Shown: positions 1-9,850 of the stretch, piece after piece | Layout of the letters: the number at the start of each line of letters is the position of its first letter | Numbering within the stretch: position 1 is the first letter of the stretch | Source of the DNA: Thereva unica | Taxonomy: Eukaryota > Arthropoda > Insecta > Diptera > Therevidae | DNA: 64,000 nucleotides | Assembly: GCA_949987705.1 (NCBI GenBank) | Contig: OX465282.1 | Location: 81,208,070 to 81,272,069, forward strand | Direction: 5' to 3' | Program-made: the position numbers and the translations under genes | The notes under the pieces: model-generated | What the model was told of the DNA's origin: nothing | Databases searched by the model: none | Seen by the model: the letters and a program-made list of their open reading frames with translations, nothing else

Positions 1-786
1 AGCATTCCAAGGGTGGGTGGGAACATCCTCAGGGAGGGATCTTTCCACTACTTGTCTGTATATGACCCAGTCTGTGTTCCGGACATTCCTGTAACCAGGG
101 GCCTTCTTCACAGTTGGGTACATATTGATATTAAAAAGGATGACTCTGTGGTCAGAAAAAGAGTGTTCACTGGATACTCTCCAGTTTTCCACACGGTTGA
201 GCAGATCTGGGGAAACAAGGGTAATATCCAAGACTTCTCGTCTTACCCTTGTGATGAACGTGGGTTCATTTCCCCTATTGCATAGCAAGAGATTGTGTTG
301 TAGTAATAAATCAAAAAGCAACTCACCTCTTATATTTGTATCAGAGCTGCCCCAAACGGTGTTGTGAGCATTCGCATCACATCCAACGATGAGGCTGGCT
401 CCACGACTAGCCGCTTCTTTTGCGGCAACAAAGAGACTGGAGTTGTCCAAATTTTCCTCATATGGTAGGTAGACAGATCCAATCCACGTAGGCCTACCGC
501 CTTTCCTGTTGTCCAAGCAGGCCAGTACATTATCAGCATTGCTAAATTTAGACAACATAAAAGCGTTAAGGTCATTTTTAACAATTAAACAGGTTCTTGG
601 CTTACCTCCCCCATTTCTGGGATACAGCAACCTGTATTTAGGAGTCCTGATTCCGCATACAAGGCCCCGGACGATCCAAGGCTCTTGTACCAGGACGACA
701 TCTATATCGGCCTTAGAAAGGCGTAAGCATAGGCTGGCGGATGCAGCCTTGCTGTGATGGAGATTAATCTGCGCTACTCTCAACAT
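1..786 (-). CDS. ORF2 of the R1/LOA-like element: endonuclease/exonuclease/phosphatase domain, partial
   Basis: An ATG at 786 opens a reading frame that stays open to the window edge (about 262 codons). It begins with MLRVAQINLHHSKA, the usual N-terminus of an APE-type retrotransposon endonuclease. Further motifs are a VQEPW metal-binding Glu motif, a GCDANAHN motif (the family's GDFNAHH-type Asp/Asn site), and SDHR near the end with the catalytic Asp-His pair. The domain nicks target DNA to prime reverse transcription. No stop or frameshift is visible. The RT domain would lie to the left of the window. The start overlaps the end of ORF1, so translation probably relies on reinitiation or read-through. 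Confidence 0.85.
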   Translation of the reverse strand, partial: MLRVAQINLHHSKAASASLCLRLSKADIDVVLVQEPWIVRGLVCGIRTPKYRLLYPRNGGGKPRTCLIVKNDLNAFMLSKFSNADNVLACLDNRKGGRPTWIGSVYLPYEENLDNSSLFVAAKEAASRGASLIVGCDANAHNTVWGSSDTNIRGELLFDLLLQHNLLLCNRGNEPTFITRVRREVLDITLVSPDLLNRVENWRVSSEHSFSDHRVILFNINMYPTVKKAPGYRNVRNTDWVIYRQVVERSLPEDVPTHPWNA

Positions 787-2375
787 CGTGGTTGGGAGTA
801 GTGGGATCAGTCTCGTTCACCGTAATATCAGCCTCGTCCTCTTCCGGTGTGAGAGTAATATCATCATCTCCCACCGAAAGAAGTTGGGCAAAGTCACCCA
901 GTTCATCCTCCGTCCTTGACGGCGAAGGAACTGAGAAGTTGGAATCCTCAGAGGATAAGAGAGGGTCGTTTGAACCCAGGGTTGGTAGGTGAGTATCCTC
1001 AGGCACCTTAGGATCAGCTACTCCTGTTCCTGTGTCATCCGCAATACTAGGTACATTGGGTTCAGCTACTTGCGTACCTGTGTCACCCGCAGTGCCAGGC
1101 ACGTTGGAATCAGAAACATCCGTACCTGTGTCACCCGCAGTGCCTGAGGGCTCACCATCTGGAGCCCCAGGTGGAGCAGTTCCACTCTGGGGCAAAGAAT
1201 CTTTTTTTGTAAAGCCTCAGGGTGATTGAAGAAAACCCATAGCTTATGACGCATTCAGATTTCGCCAAAGGTCCCAGCGACTCCTCGCTAATTACTAATG
1301 TAACCGCTCGGCCGTCGCCTTTAGGGTCCTCCAGTTTCGTAATCCTCCACGAAGACGTCTGTAGCTGTGGGTTACTCAACCGAATGATATCCAGAATAGC
1401 CTGAGGCTCGGCTGGTTCTGCTGGGATCCAGGAACGCGCTCTTGGCCGATTCGGGATTTCCTCCCTCCTAACAACCTTGAGTTTGGCGCCTGGCCATGCT
1501 TCCCCAATTCTGGATATTGCTATTTTGTAGAGATCGACAGATCTCTGATCGGCACAAGCGATGAGCTTCACGCGGCCCTGAAACCATCCGCTATCGCGAC
1601 AGTGAGGAGCAGTGCCGGGATGCTCCTGAAGTATTGGGAGGAAAATCGTCGCGAGCCTGACCTCAAGTTTCCTCCATTTATCAGGCAGAATGGTGCCATC
1701 TGGATCGTTTTCGTCGATGACGGCGATAACGATCTGACCTTCCAGCACTTGGCTGTAGGTTTTAGTAGTAGCAGGAAGTATGGAAGTGTTCCTGCTACGT
1801 TTAGCCTCAGGGTGATTAGGTTCCTCTAGGGACCTCTGACGCTTTGGGGCTGGGTTGCCAGTTTGCGAAGTTTGCTCGCCGGCGACCCGCGTCGCCCACC
1901 TTATCGAAGCTTGCTGCTTCTCGGTGAGTCCACCCTCCGCAACTCCCTTGTATCGGGCAAGGATTCTCTGGGCGCTGCGTAGCTCTTGGTAGTACACCCT
2001 TGATGGAGCACCTTTAGAGCCAGGCATTTTAGTTTTTTTAGCCTCCTTAGAGGCACCAGGAGACTGCACGAGTGCAGTTGAAGGGCCTGCTTCTGTTGAA
2101 GCAGTTGGCTTGGAGGGAATGGGGAGCTCCGGATTAGAGTCTAAAGCTCCTTTTTCCCTTTTACTCACCTTACTGCCCTTACAGGCAGTAGGTTTGGTTT
2201 TGTTGGGAGCCCCCGAACTGGAGGCGATTGGTTTTTTAGGGTTTTTATTTTCCATAAAAGTCCCACGAGTAGTGCGGAAAGAGGGGTCCATCCTGCCAGA
2301 GCCGCTTACCAGGATAAGGCACTTGTACTCTCCGACCTTGCCCGGGCATCGGAGGGAACCGTTCGCGACCAGCAC
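764..2375 (-). pseudogene. ORF1 (gag-like, DUF4780) of the R1/LOA-like element, frameshifted
   Basis: Two overlapping frames (2375-1152 and 1195-764) together make one ORF1 protein. The N-terminal half is basic and rich in Lys, Pro and Ser. The middle (roughly 2100-1230) is a DUF4780-like domain, a nucleic-acid-binding domain found in many insect non-LTR ORF1 proteins; GQIVIAVIDENDPDG and the WRITKLEDPKGDGRA stretch support this. The C-terminal part is acidic and holds repeats of a TAGDTGT-type unit. The frame breaks at an A7 run (plus-strand T7, 1202-1208); one A fewer would join the halves. Likely true starts are ATGs near 2291 or 2255, since the codon at 2375 is GTG. The shift is most simply a one-base indel or a sequencing error. 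Confidence 0.8.
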
Positions 2376-2655
2376 TCTTTAACCACTGGCTGGCCATGCA
2401 GCCATCGGCACGGTAAACACCTTAGCTTAGAAGTGGGGAAATAGGAAGAGGGAAGGAGAAGGAGAGAGAGAAAAGGTGAGGGTAAGTGGATGTACCTAGC
2501 TTAGTCTGGCCTCTTCGCAATTAGCCTGTTCGGCATGGGTGTCCCTACCGGCGGCTTGCTGGTTACCAGCTAGCCACCGCCGACATAGCCTAACGCTACT
2601 ACGAGACTCGCAAGCCCCACCACCGCGGCAAGGTGTAGGTACGAGGTGAGGACAT
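2376..2655 (-). other. 5' leader of the R1/LOA-like element
   Basis: This stretch separates ORF1 from the disrupted Gypsy integrase. It is more GC-rich than the surroundings. On the plus strand it includes a purine-rich run of GGAAGAGGGAAGGAGAAGG type at about 2441-2475 and a CGGCGG/CCGCCG inverted pair near 2548-2585. It has no coding potential of its own. It is probably the internal promoter/5' UTR of the non-LTR element. The exact first base is uncertain by about 10 nt. Confidence 0.55.
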
Positions 2656-3705
2656 CTTTGTTTATTTGTGGCCAAAAATATTTCGACGTTATTAGATTTC
2701 TAGTGTTCCGTATACTCGGATGTGACAAGTTATGTAATGAGTCAAAAACTATGCGACGTAAACACTCTGGCACGTATGGCCTGTTAACATCAGTGGTTGA
2801 TTCACACCAAATGTATACTTCATGGAGAGGGATGAAAACCTTGTTAAGTTTGATAGACGAATTGGGGTTGTTTGTTAGCAGTTCTTTTAACTCTTCGTCT
2901 TTATTTTGTTCGGCATGTATTGTTTGTAAGTCTAATCTGAGATCTGCTGCATCAATATGAGACCTGGATAAGGTGTCCGAAACAATATTAAGTGGACCTT
3001 TAATATACCGAATGTCAGTTGTCAGTTGGGCTATGTAGTCTAATTGGTTAGTTTGTCGTGAAGACTTTTCTGACTTTGAACATATGGCTTTAGTTAGAGG
3101 TTTGTGATCCGTATAAATAGTAAATTGTTTTCCCTCCACGAAATGTCGAAATCTTTTGGTCGCTAAATATGCGGCCAGCAGTTCCCTATCGAAGGTAGAA
3201 TATTTTCGTTCGCGCTCTTGTAATCTTTTGGAAAAGAAGCTTAAGGGTTTCCAATTACCATCTTTAAATTGTTGTAAGACACCACCGACCGCGTTGTTTG
3301 ATGCGTCTACCCATAAATTAACTTTTGCCGTGGGATCGGGGTGCTCTAATAGCGTGAAGTTTTTTAAGATTGTTTTTATATTAGTAAATGCGTTTTCGCA
3401 ACTTTCAGTCCATTTAAGATTTTCTTTTGAAGCTTTTTGTGCTGGGCGCTCTTTTATGGCATCATATAGTGGTGCACAGTATTTCGCGACATTTGGTAGA
3501 AATCTGTGATAGAAATTGATCATGCCAAGAAATCGTTGTAATTTTTTACATGTTGAGGGTGTCGGAAAATCAACTATTGCTTCTACTCTTTCTTTTGATG
3601 GTGTTATGCCCTTTTCCGAAATTTCGTGCCCTAAAAAGTCAAGTCGGCTAACTCCGAAAATACACTTTGTAGGGTTGACATTAATGCCGTATTACTCTGA
3701 TATGT
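2656..3705 (-). pseudogene. Gypsy (Ty3/Metaviridae, CsRn1-like) pol fragment: RT C-terminus, RNase H, integrase zinc finger
   Basis: The frame is open from about 3705 to the R1/LOA insertion. It reads INVNPTKCIFGV and FLGHEIS (end of the RT palm/thumb), MINFYHRFLPNVAKY (thumb-connection), an RNase H domain with DASNNAVGG, FDRELLAA and YTDHKPL, and the first part of the H2C2 integrase finger (HNLSHPSIRNT). The zinc finger is cut before its two Cys residues. Most of RT, the protease and gag are missing: about 500 nt of leader sequence joins directly to this fragment. The NFYHRF style and the tRNA-Trp-type primer site nearby fit the CsRn1/Kabuki branch. Confidence 0.85.
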
Positions 3706-4199
3706 TACCGTAAGTTTGTAGATTTCTTCGCAGCCTTTTGTTGAAAAAAGTCTTCTTTATTGGAAAATTTTTTTTTTTGTTGAATAATGTGTTTTCGTTC
3801 TTCAAAAATATTTTTTTATGCAGAAATATGTTCAATGATGCGGTGTTTGAAGTATATTCCCTTTTTCTTCTTTAAAATATCGCCTTTTTTACTGCACATT
3901 CCATGTTATTGTTGCCGTTATTTGAAATGCACCGTTTTTTTTTACTAAATTATAACTTTTTGGTGCACTTTTATTCTAAACGTATTATTACCCACTTAGT
4001 TTTTTATTTAATTATTGATAATTTATTTTGATGTTTGATTATATCATTTTTGCATGTGGCGTATTAATTACATGTGGATTTCACGATTTTCTTTGTACAT
4101 GGTACCGTTTTTGGTAACAACACATTTGTTCGCTTGTTAATTGTTGTTTCTTTTTGTTGTTTTTATATTTTAGTTAATAATATTGTTAACTGTTTGGGA
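3706..4199 (-). other. Gypsy 5' leader, AT-rich, gag deleted
   Basis: AT-rich sequence between the PBS and the pol fragment, with several A and T runs and no open frame on either strand. It matches the position of an untranslated leader. The expected gag, protease and N-terminal RT are absent, so the copy has a large internal deletion ending near 3705. Confidence 0.5.
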
Positions 4200-4216
4200 C
4201 ACTATCGGGGTCACCA
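4200..4216 (-). promoter_or_regulatory. Primer binding site, tRNA-Trp type
   Basis: The minus strand next to the LTR reads TGGTGACCCCGATAGTG, separated by two bases. This is complementary to the 3' end of insect tRNA-Trp as I know it (ending CGGGGTCACCA), with mismatches further in. tRNA-Trp priming is typical of the CsRn1 branch of Gypsy elements. This supports the minus orientation and the LTR call. Confidence 0.65.
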
Positions 4217-4218
4217 TT

Positions 4219-4376
4219 TGTGGGGTATTAATATTATATAAAAAACACTTGATCGATTATGCACAGATTCTTTAATGTTTAACTGATCGAGGCAGAACAA
4301 GAACTGATCGAAATAATTTGCTGTCGGGTGATAGTGTGATAGCGGTTCCGTAATTTCATGTTTGGTAACCGCTACA
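4219..4376 (-). repeat. LTR of the Gypsy/CsRn1-like element (158 bp)
   Basis: Bounded by TGTGGGG and CGCTACA on the plus strand, so it has TG...CA ends in either direction. It lies two bases from the PBS on the 5' side of the minus-strand element. No second LTR is in the window because the R1/LOA element occupies the path to the 3' side. No TSD can be tested. Confidence 0.65.
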
Positions 4377-5660
4377 AGCAGCAGTGAAGAAAAGAAGCAA
4401 GAAGTTCAGGATCAGGGATTCGTTGATGAAAATGGTTGCAACTCCTGCAGTGCATGGGCAGGAAACATCCAGCGAAAAGTCCTTGTCGCCATTAAAGAGG
4501 AGAGCAAAGATGAATCGGCCAAAATCAATGGTTTCAATTTGGTACATTTCGGCGATCACCTCGTCAAACATTTGGCACTCTTTCCATTGTGGGGGAATAT
4601 TCGTACAAAATGCCCTGCCGAATTCCTGCGGCAACTGGTTCAAACGAGAATGAAAACCGCAAACTCAAACACAATGTTTTTGTCGATGAGTATTCGTTGC
4701 CTCTAAGGCCTGATGTTTTTTTGCAGAGGCTTTTGCAGTACTTGAATGGACGACTCAAAATCACCAATGCAAAATTGGACGTTGAAAATCAGCCTACCAC
4801 TGAAGTTCTGGAACACGAAGTGATGGATGAAGACCAAAATGAAGATAAAGGTGATCTTTGTGATATTGTGCATTCAAACCTTGACAGTAATACCATGATC
4901 ACTTCTGTCTCAGAAAGTGGTTGTCCAGCTTGCCGAAGAGGTGATTTACCAGATGGAGGACATTGCTGTCATGTTTGTTAGAAGCCAGTACACGGAATCG
5001 ATGAATGCTCGAAACCCTATAAAAGCCAAGGAGGATATGGTGCTATGAGAACTTGTTTCGATTGTGATGGGAATAAAGATGCACGTCGTACTATCGCCAA
5101 CCGAGAAATTGAAAACTGGAAAGGCCAGGGCGTGGAAAAAGAGCCAAAAAAGAAAAACCTCTATTTAGGTGATAGCCAAAAGAAAATAAAAGATTCTTTG
5201 TCTTGGAAACCACGTGTAGAAATTCCACATCTCCAAAACGCAAACAATAATAAAATAAAATCACAGATAGTTCACGATGAAGTCGTAAGATTAACAAACA
5301 CGTGCGCATTCGACAGTTTTTATCAATTGTTCTTTGTCGCTGCTGTCGATGATGAAATTTTCAATTACCTTTTTAAAAAAACTAGATTTTTAAAAAATTT
5401 TAATTACAAAAATTACTGGACCATTTTTTTAGGGGTTTGAATTAGCCAAGCATTCAAAATTATTTTGAACTGATAAAATACGGCGACTTGTTCAAATGGC
5501 TGCACGAAAAAAAACCTCGTCACTTTCCTTCATGTTAACGACAAGTTGATTAAATGGAACCAAATGAATGACATTTTTGAAACTGGATTATCAAATGAAA
5601 AAGTAAATTGTTTCACAAAAAATTGTAAAGGGATAGCTGAGACAAGGGTTCAATCATTTG

Positions 5661-6174
5661 GTACGTTTAAATGAAAATAAATTCAAAGTAATCTTATACA
5701 ACTTCGCCCAATGGCAACGTCACCATCTCGTGACGAAAAAATAGATTTGATTCTATTTTTGATGGTGGCGGCACAGGAATACTTCCAATTTTCCACTGTA
5801 CGTTCCAATAATTGAATTTGACAAGAGGAAAACTTCCAACTTTTTATTGAAATTTCCAACTATTTCATTTGTCAAAACTGTTTGCCAAAAGGGCAGGAAA
5901 ATGGATGATAAATTAATAGAACTAGTGGCGGAGCACACATTTTTGTACAATGTATAAATAAAATGATTAAAAACTTTTCTTAAGTTGGCGTCGCAAATTT
6001 CTAAGGGCTGTGATGGATTCATTGGGCGAACATGTCCGTCATGACGTTACTGGAAAATTTTTATGGTGATGTTGACGGTATAATTGGGCGCTATGCTTTA
6101 GTCTTAAATCAATGATATTGTAAAAATATCACTTTTTTCACTGATATGTTTTAATAACAAATTGATAATTTTAG
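5661..6174 (+). other. Intron of the cysteine-protease-like pseudogene
   Basis: Begins GTACGT after an exon ending TTTG and ends with ATAATTTTAG before GTGACT. Removing it keeps the frame (Phe-Gly-Asp). It contains a 386-bp MITE that accounts for most of its length. Confidence 0.6.
5705..6090. mobile_element. Small inverted-repeat MITE inside the intron
   Basis: Starts CGCCCAAT and ends ATTGGGCG. The flanking inverted repeats continue imperfectly (CAACGTCACCAT against ATGGTGATGTTG). There is no coding capacity. A related ATTGGGCGAA motif occurs internally near 6020. No clear TSD was found, so the superfamily is unknown. Confidence 0.5.
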
Positions 6175-6291
6175 GTGACTTGCTGTTAATTGAACCGTAC
6201 ACTTATGTGAATGAAAACGAAATCAGAATGTCGACTTTGAAACCAAAGGTCATTATACAAGCTATTCTTAATATTGAAAAGGGAGAAGAGT

Positions 6292-7518
6292 CAGTGGCGG
6301 TTCCTCTTTGGAAGCAAAGGAAGCACTGCTTCCCTTGACCAAATAGGCAACATCCTAAAAAATAAATTTAAATATATCAAGATTAATCACAAGAAAAATC
6401 TTAATATATTTTCTCCTCTGGAAACACTAAAGCCACGGTCATGATATGAGCGGCGAGCGGCAGAGTGACAATACTAAAGTGCCGCTCTCCGCTAATTCGA
6501 GACGTTAAATTTTTCTGCGGCTCTTATCGTGGCCGACGCCTTACACAACATTGGGAAGCTGTAATATCTCCAGCTTATTTGGCCCAGAAAATCAATGTAA
6601 AACTCCAACACATTCAACTTAATTGAAGTCACACTAACGCAACGGTTTGTGTTAATACAGTGCCCTCAAAAGCTGAGCTAAACGCAGCTTCTTCGGACGG
6701 AGCCAAACAGCGGGATGTGACAAGAGAAATTTTCTGTATCCACTATATTCTCTTCGTTTTCTGGTAATCTGTTCTGGCTTCGAGCAATATTAAATTTTCT
6801 CTTAAAATTTTGCTTCGAAAAATATGAATTTTCGTTTATGTATAATGAGTCAAGAAAAACGAGATCGAGAATAGTTGAAGTTTCTCTTTATATATTATTG
6901 ATTCTAATTGGAAAACAGAGGGTTGTGTTGAATATAAGCTGATAACTTTGCAGCTTCCATTATATCTTTTATGATTCTCTTTAAGGATGATTTAAAGGGA
7001 TAGAGAATATTTTTATGAATTGTAAGAGTACGGGTTTCCTGAAGTGCTTTTTTTGCAGGGAGAATGTAATAATTGGTGGCGGGGGTGTATGCGAGGTATG
7101 CAGTGTTTTATTATTACTTTTTTTTAGATTTTGAGTCTTATGCATTTGAATGAAAAATTAAATGATATGAAAGTAGTAGTTGCAGTTTTTCAACAGCTTT
7201 GCATGCTTTAATTATCAACAGAATCTGAAAACGGCGCAAAAAGCCCACTAGCAGCGAAAATATTTGGAAAAAGTAACGAAAAAATGCGATTCGATTTTTT
7301 TCAATATTCTTGTTCACCATTATAAAATAATACTACATTTTAAAAAAGAATATACTTCATACGATACGATGCACAAAAATTAAAGGGCAATTAATTTTCT
7401 TTGAAGTCAATTTTTGGGATTTGTATAAGATATTTTGACTTGCAATTCTGATACTTTTACTTTTATCGTTTACCTAGCGCATTGCTTCCCTTATCCTGAA
7501 CCTTACGAACCGCCACTG
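6292..7518. mobile_element. Non-autonomous hAT-type element, 1227 bp
   Basis: Terminal inverted repeats CAGTGGCGGTTC / GAACCGCCACTG are perfect over 12 bp. The flanks AGAAGAGT (6284-6291) and AGAAGAAT (7519-7526) form an 8-bp target duplication with one mismatch, as expected for hAT. The interior is AT-rich with no transposase. It splits the cysteine-protease-like gene between GEE and YVFSGF. Confidence 0.8.
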
Positions 7519-7734
7519 AGAAGAATACGTTTTTTCGGGTTTTGTTGGTTATCAAGGGGTTACGCATAATCTACAAGCTTTCCAAGAACCTTCATTGATA
7601 GGGCATTACTATGAAGTATGCAAAAAAATTGAGACTGGATTTTGTATGATGACACAAAGATGAAATCGGGTCGCATTTCGCAAGCTAAATCGTGCACAGT
7701 ATCTCTTCTCTTGTACAGAAAGAGCAAAAACTAA

Positions 7735-8023
7735 ATTAAAAATGATGCTACGAATGTTCTTATTCACTTTTGTATACCTAATAAACATTTTTATTTTTTT
7801 TTTTAATGAACAAAATTTATTTAAAAGTATATAATTATACTGACAAATTAGAAATGCTGTCAATTTAGAACTTTGTGTATGTTGACGTATGACTTAATAA
7901 ATATTTTATAAATATAAATTGCGATCTGGAACTTAGTAGGCGTTAGAATTCTCATTTTATGTATCCACATTCATTGTTGAATTTTTTCTGTTCTTTTAAA
8001 TATTTTACATTAAAAAAAAAAAA
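7735..8023. other. AT-rich stretch without genes
   Basis: Poly-A/T tracts and no convincing coding or repeat structure. It leads directly into the palindrome at 8024. Confidence 0.4.
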
Positions 8024-8500
8024 GAAAAAAATTTTTTTAAGAAACTCTTTTCTTTACCTTAATATATTGATCAGTTGTGAACACAAAATTAATATAAATA
8101 CTAAAAAAATCGACTAAAAGGTAAAAAATAAGAAGATTTTAAACAATATAAACTTTTAAATCAAAATGGAAAAAATCTCACACATTCCTTAAAGAAATGC
8201 GTGGGGTGCGTTTTTATGAAACAAAATGCTCAATTAGTGAAAATTCGTAGCTGTCTGAAATGTTAAAATGTACTCACGGCAGTCATGTTTTTTTAAGTTC
8301 AGGTTGGTATGGGCGCCCCACGCTTTTCTTTAAGGAATGTGTGAGATTTTTTCCATTTTGATTTAAAAGTTTATATTGTTTAAAATCTTCTTATTTTTTA
8401 CCTTTTAGTCGATTTTTTTAGTATTTATATTAATTTTGTGTTCACAACTGATCAATATATTAAGGTAAAGAAAAGAGTCTCTTAAAAATTTTTTTTTATT
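8024..8500. repeat. Large palindrome / foldback MITE
   Basis: Two arms of about 187 bp (8024-8210 and 8312-8500) are near-perfect reverse complements around a 101-bp spacer. For example CACACATTCCTTAAAGAAA on the left faces TTTCTTTAAGGAATGTGTG on the right. The outer ends are A/T homopolymers that hide any TSD. No coding capacity. It is probably a foldback-type MITE. Confidence 0.85.
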
Positions 8501-8819
8501 TTTTTTATTTTTTACTTTTTAGTAACGAATAGCGTTAATTAATACATTACAATTTCCAAACTTTTAATTAGATTATCATGTTAAATAAGGAAACTTTTTT
8601 ACATGTTTTGTATTTGTTTCTTTACAACAGTTCTCAAGTGCAGCCCAAAAATGCACAATTTGATGACCCCTCAAAAATCTAATAGCGCTCTACGTTTTTT
8701 TTTTTTACATTTTGAAAGGTAGTGTGCTCGCGTATACTGGTTGGAGCAATAAAAACTAAAAACTGGAAACATATTTTTTGCATCTTTTTAAATCATATTT
8801 TTATTTGCTATTGGTAGCT

Positions 8820-9290
8820 ATGTTATGTCTTCCGCCATTTTTTAGTGAACGCCATATTTGATTTAAAACGACGTCATACAGTTTACTTTCTTACTCACTT
8901 TAATACACTTTTATTTGATATCCATACCGAGAGCGAAGTAAATAAAAGGGTAAACCGCCATTTTGTGTTGGCCGCCATTTTGAATTGAAATGACGGGACA
9001 CAGACAACAGTATTCTAATTGTCACTCCCTTCCATTTGATACCCATGCCGAGCGCGTTGTAAAGAAAAATTGATCCTCTGTTTTGTGTTGGCCGCCACTT
9101 TTATGCCGCCATTTTTCTACTACCATTTTGAATTTAGAATGACGCTAATTGTATTCAACTTGTTATAACCTTTCATTTGATACCCATATCGAACGAGTGG
9201 CTTGTAAAGAAAAATGTAATCCATCATATTTTTTGGCCGCCATTTTTAATTTGAAACTATTATTTTCGTGTGTTTTCGTCGGAAATACAC
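8820..9290. repeat. Degenerate tandem repeat with GCCGCCATTTT and ATTTGATACCCAT motifs
   Basis: The motif ATTTGATA(T/C)CCAT(A/G)CCGA recurs at 8913, 9034 and 9175 (spacing about 121 and 141). Each copy is followed by a (G)CCGCCATTTT block. The copies have diverged, which suggests an old array or the remains of a repeat-rich element. Confidence 0.6.
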
Positions 9291-9584
9291 ATGTCTGTTA
9301 ATTTTTACCAATTTTTATTGAAGGGAAGTGAATTTTAAGACTCTACATTGAGTAGAACGAATAATTCCAAGCATTTTTTATTAAAAATCGTTTTTTGTTA
9401 CTCAACAACAAAATCAACAACAAAAAATGTAACAAAATGTCATATTCGGGTATTGTCATCGGGAATATGTATGCCTGCAAAGTTTCATCCATTTGCATTG
9501 AGTAAAAGGCGGTTAAATTAACGTTACAAGATTTGATGCTCCGAAGTGAAAGTAAAGAAAAGAGTTTAAAAAAGCCTAAGACAA

Positions 9585-9700
9585 GGCAGCGCAGTGCAGT
9601 GCAGTGCAAAGCAGTGAAATTAATGTGAGTTGCTACATTCAATTACAAGAAGTCTAAATTTCACTGCGCGGTGCTGCACTGCACTGCTTTTCAATGTAGT
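9585..9700. repeat. GCAGT-rich inverted repeat
   Basis: A run of GCAGT/GCAGC pentamers (about 9587-9617) faces a run of CTGCACTGCACTGC type (about 9664-9692), giving a GC-rich hairpin in an AT-rich setting. No function can be assigned. Confidence 0.5.
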
Positions 9701-9748
9701 TCAGGCTTTTGCTGCAATATTTATTTTAATTTGACATATCAAGTAAAA

Positions 9749-9850
9749 ATGGGGGATCGCAAGTGGACTAGAGAAGACATAATCAAATTAATAAATGATA
9801 AAGAGATACTGTGGAAAAAAATCTGGTTGCCTGTAAAGTCCATATACGGG
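9749..9850 (+). pseudogene. Possible first exon of a MADF/Myb-SANT-like gene, truncated
   Basis: An ATG at 9749 starts MGDRKWTREDIIKLIND followed by ILWKK. This resembles the first helices of MADF or other trihelix-type DNA-binding domains. The coding signal ends near 9850, where the antisense Helentron copy B begins, so the exon may have been cut by that insertion. It is only about 33 codons and no later exon was identified. Treat it as a suggestion. Confidence 0.3.

Larger units (their letters stand above)
1..2655 (-). mobile_element. R1/LOA-like non-LTR retrotransposon, 5' part (runs off window)
   Basis: The minus strand carries a 5' leader, an ORF1 with a DUF4780-type domain, and the start of an ORF2 with an endonuclease. 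ORF1 and ORF2 overlap by about 23 nt, which is common in R1/LOA/Jockey-group elements. The right boundary (about 2655) is where integrase-type coding of a Gypsy element stops and an unrelated GC-rich leader begins. The 3' part, including the RT domain, lies outside the window. The clade name is inference from the endonuclease start and the DUF4780 protein. LOA, R1 or Jockey remain possible without the RT. Confidence 0.8.
4384..7734 (+). pseudogene. Broken gene for a zinc-finger plus USP/Ulp-like cysteine protease protein, with an intron
   Basis: A plus-strand coding trace survives in pieces. Residues from 4589 include a Cys/His cluster (CPACRRGDLPDGGHCCHVC), interrupted by an in-frame TAG at 4979-4981. 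From 5045 the same frame continues to TNTCAFDSFYQLFF, which fits a catalytic-Cys box. It later reads GDLLLIEPYTY, then GHYYEVCKK (catalytic His) and YDDTKM (catalytic Asp), ending at TAA 7732-7734. That order resembles USP/Ulp-like peptidases; catalytic activity is inference only. A canonical intron (GT at 5661, AG at 6173-6174) joins TTTG to GTGACT in frame. At least three further frameshifts and a hAT-type insertion (6292-7518) break it. Upstream coding (4384-4588) is uncertain because both strands are open. I do not know the family name. Confidence 0.6.

Noticed and set aside
1066..1254. Possible -1 programmed frameshift product of ORF1
   Set aside because: The -1 frame is unrelated to the acidic C-terminal region, which needs a +1 shift; the frame soon loses any repeat pattern.
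4356..4643. Minus-strand ORF opposite the protease-like pseudogene
   Set aside because: It starts inside the Gypsy LTR and overlaps plus-strand coding that continues into the Cys/His cluster; no domain resemblance.
9343..9642. Minus-strand 99-aa ORF rich in Leu/Phe
   Set aside because: Driven by the GCAGT repeat and AT-rich sequence; no motif, start context or neighbour supports it.
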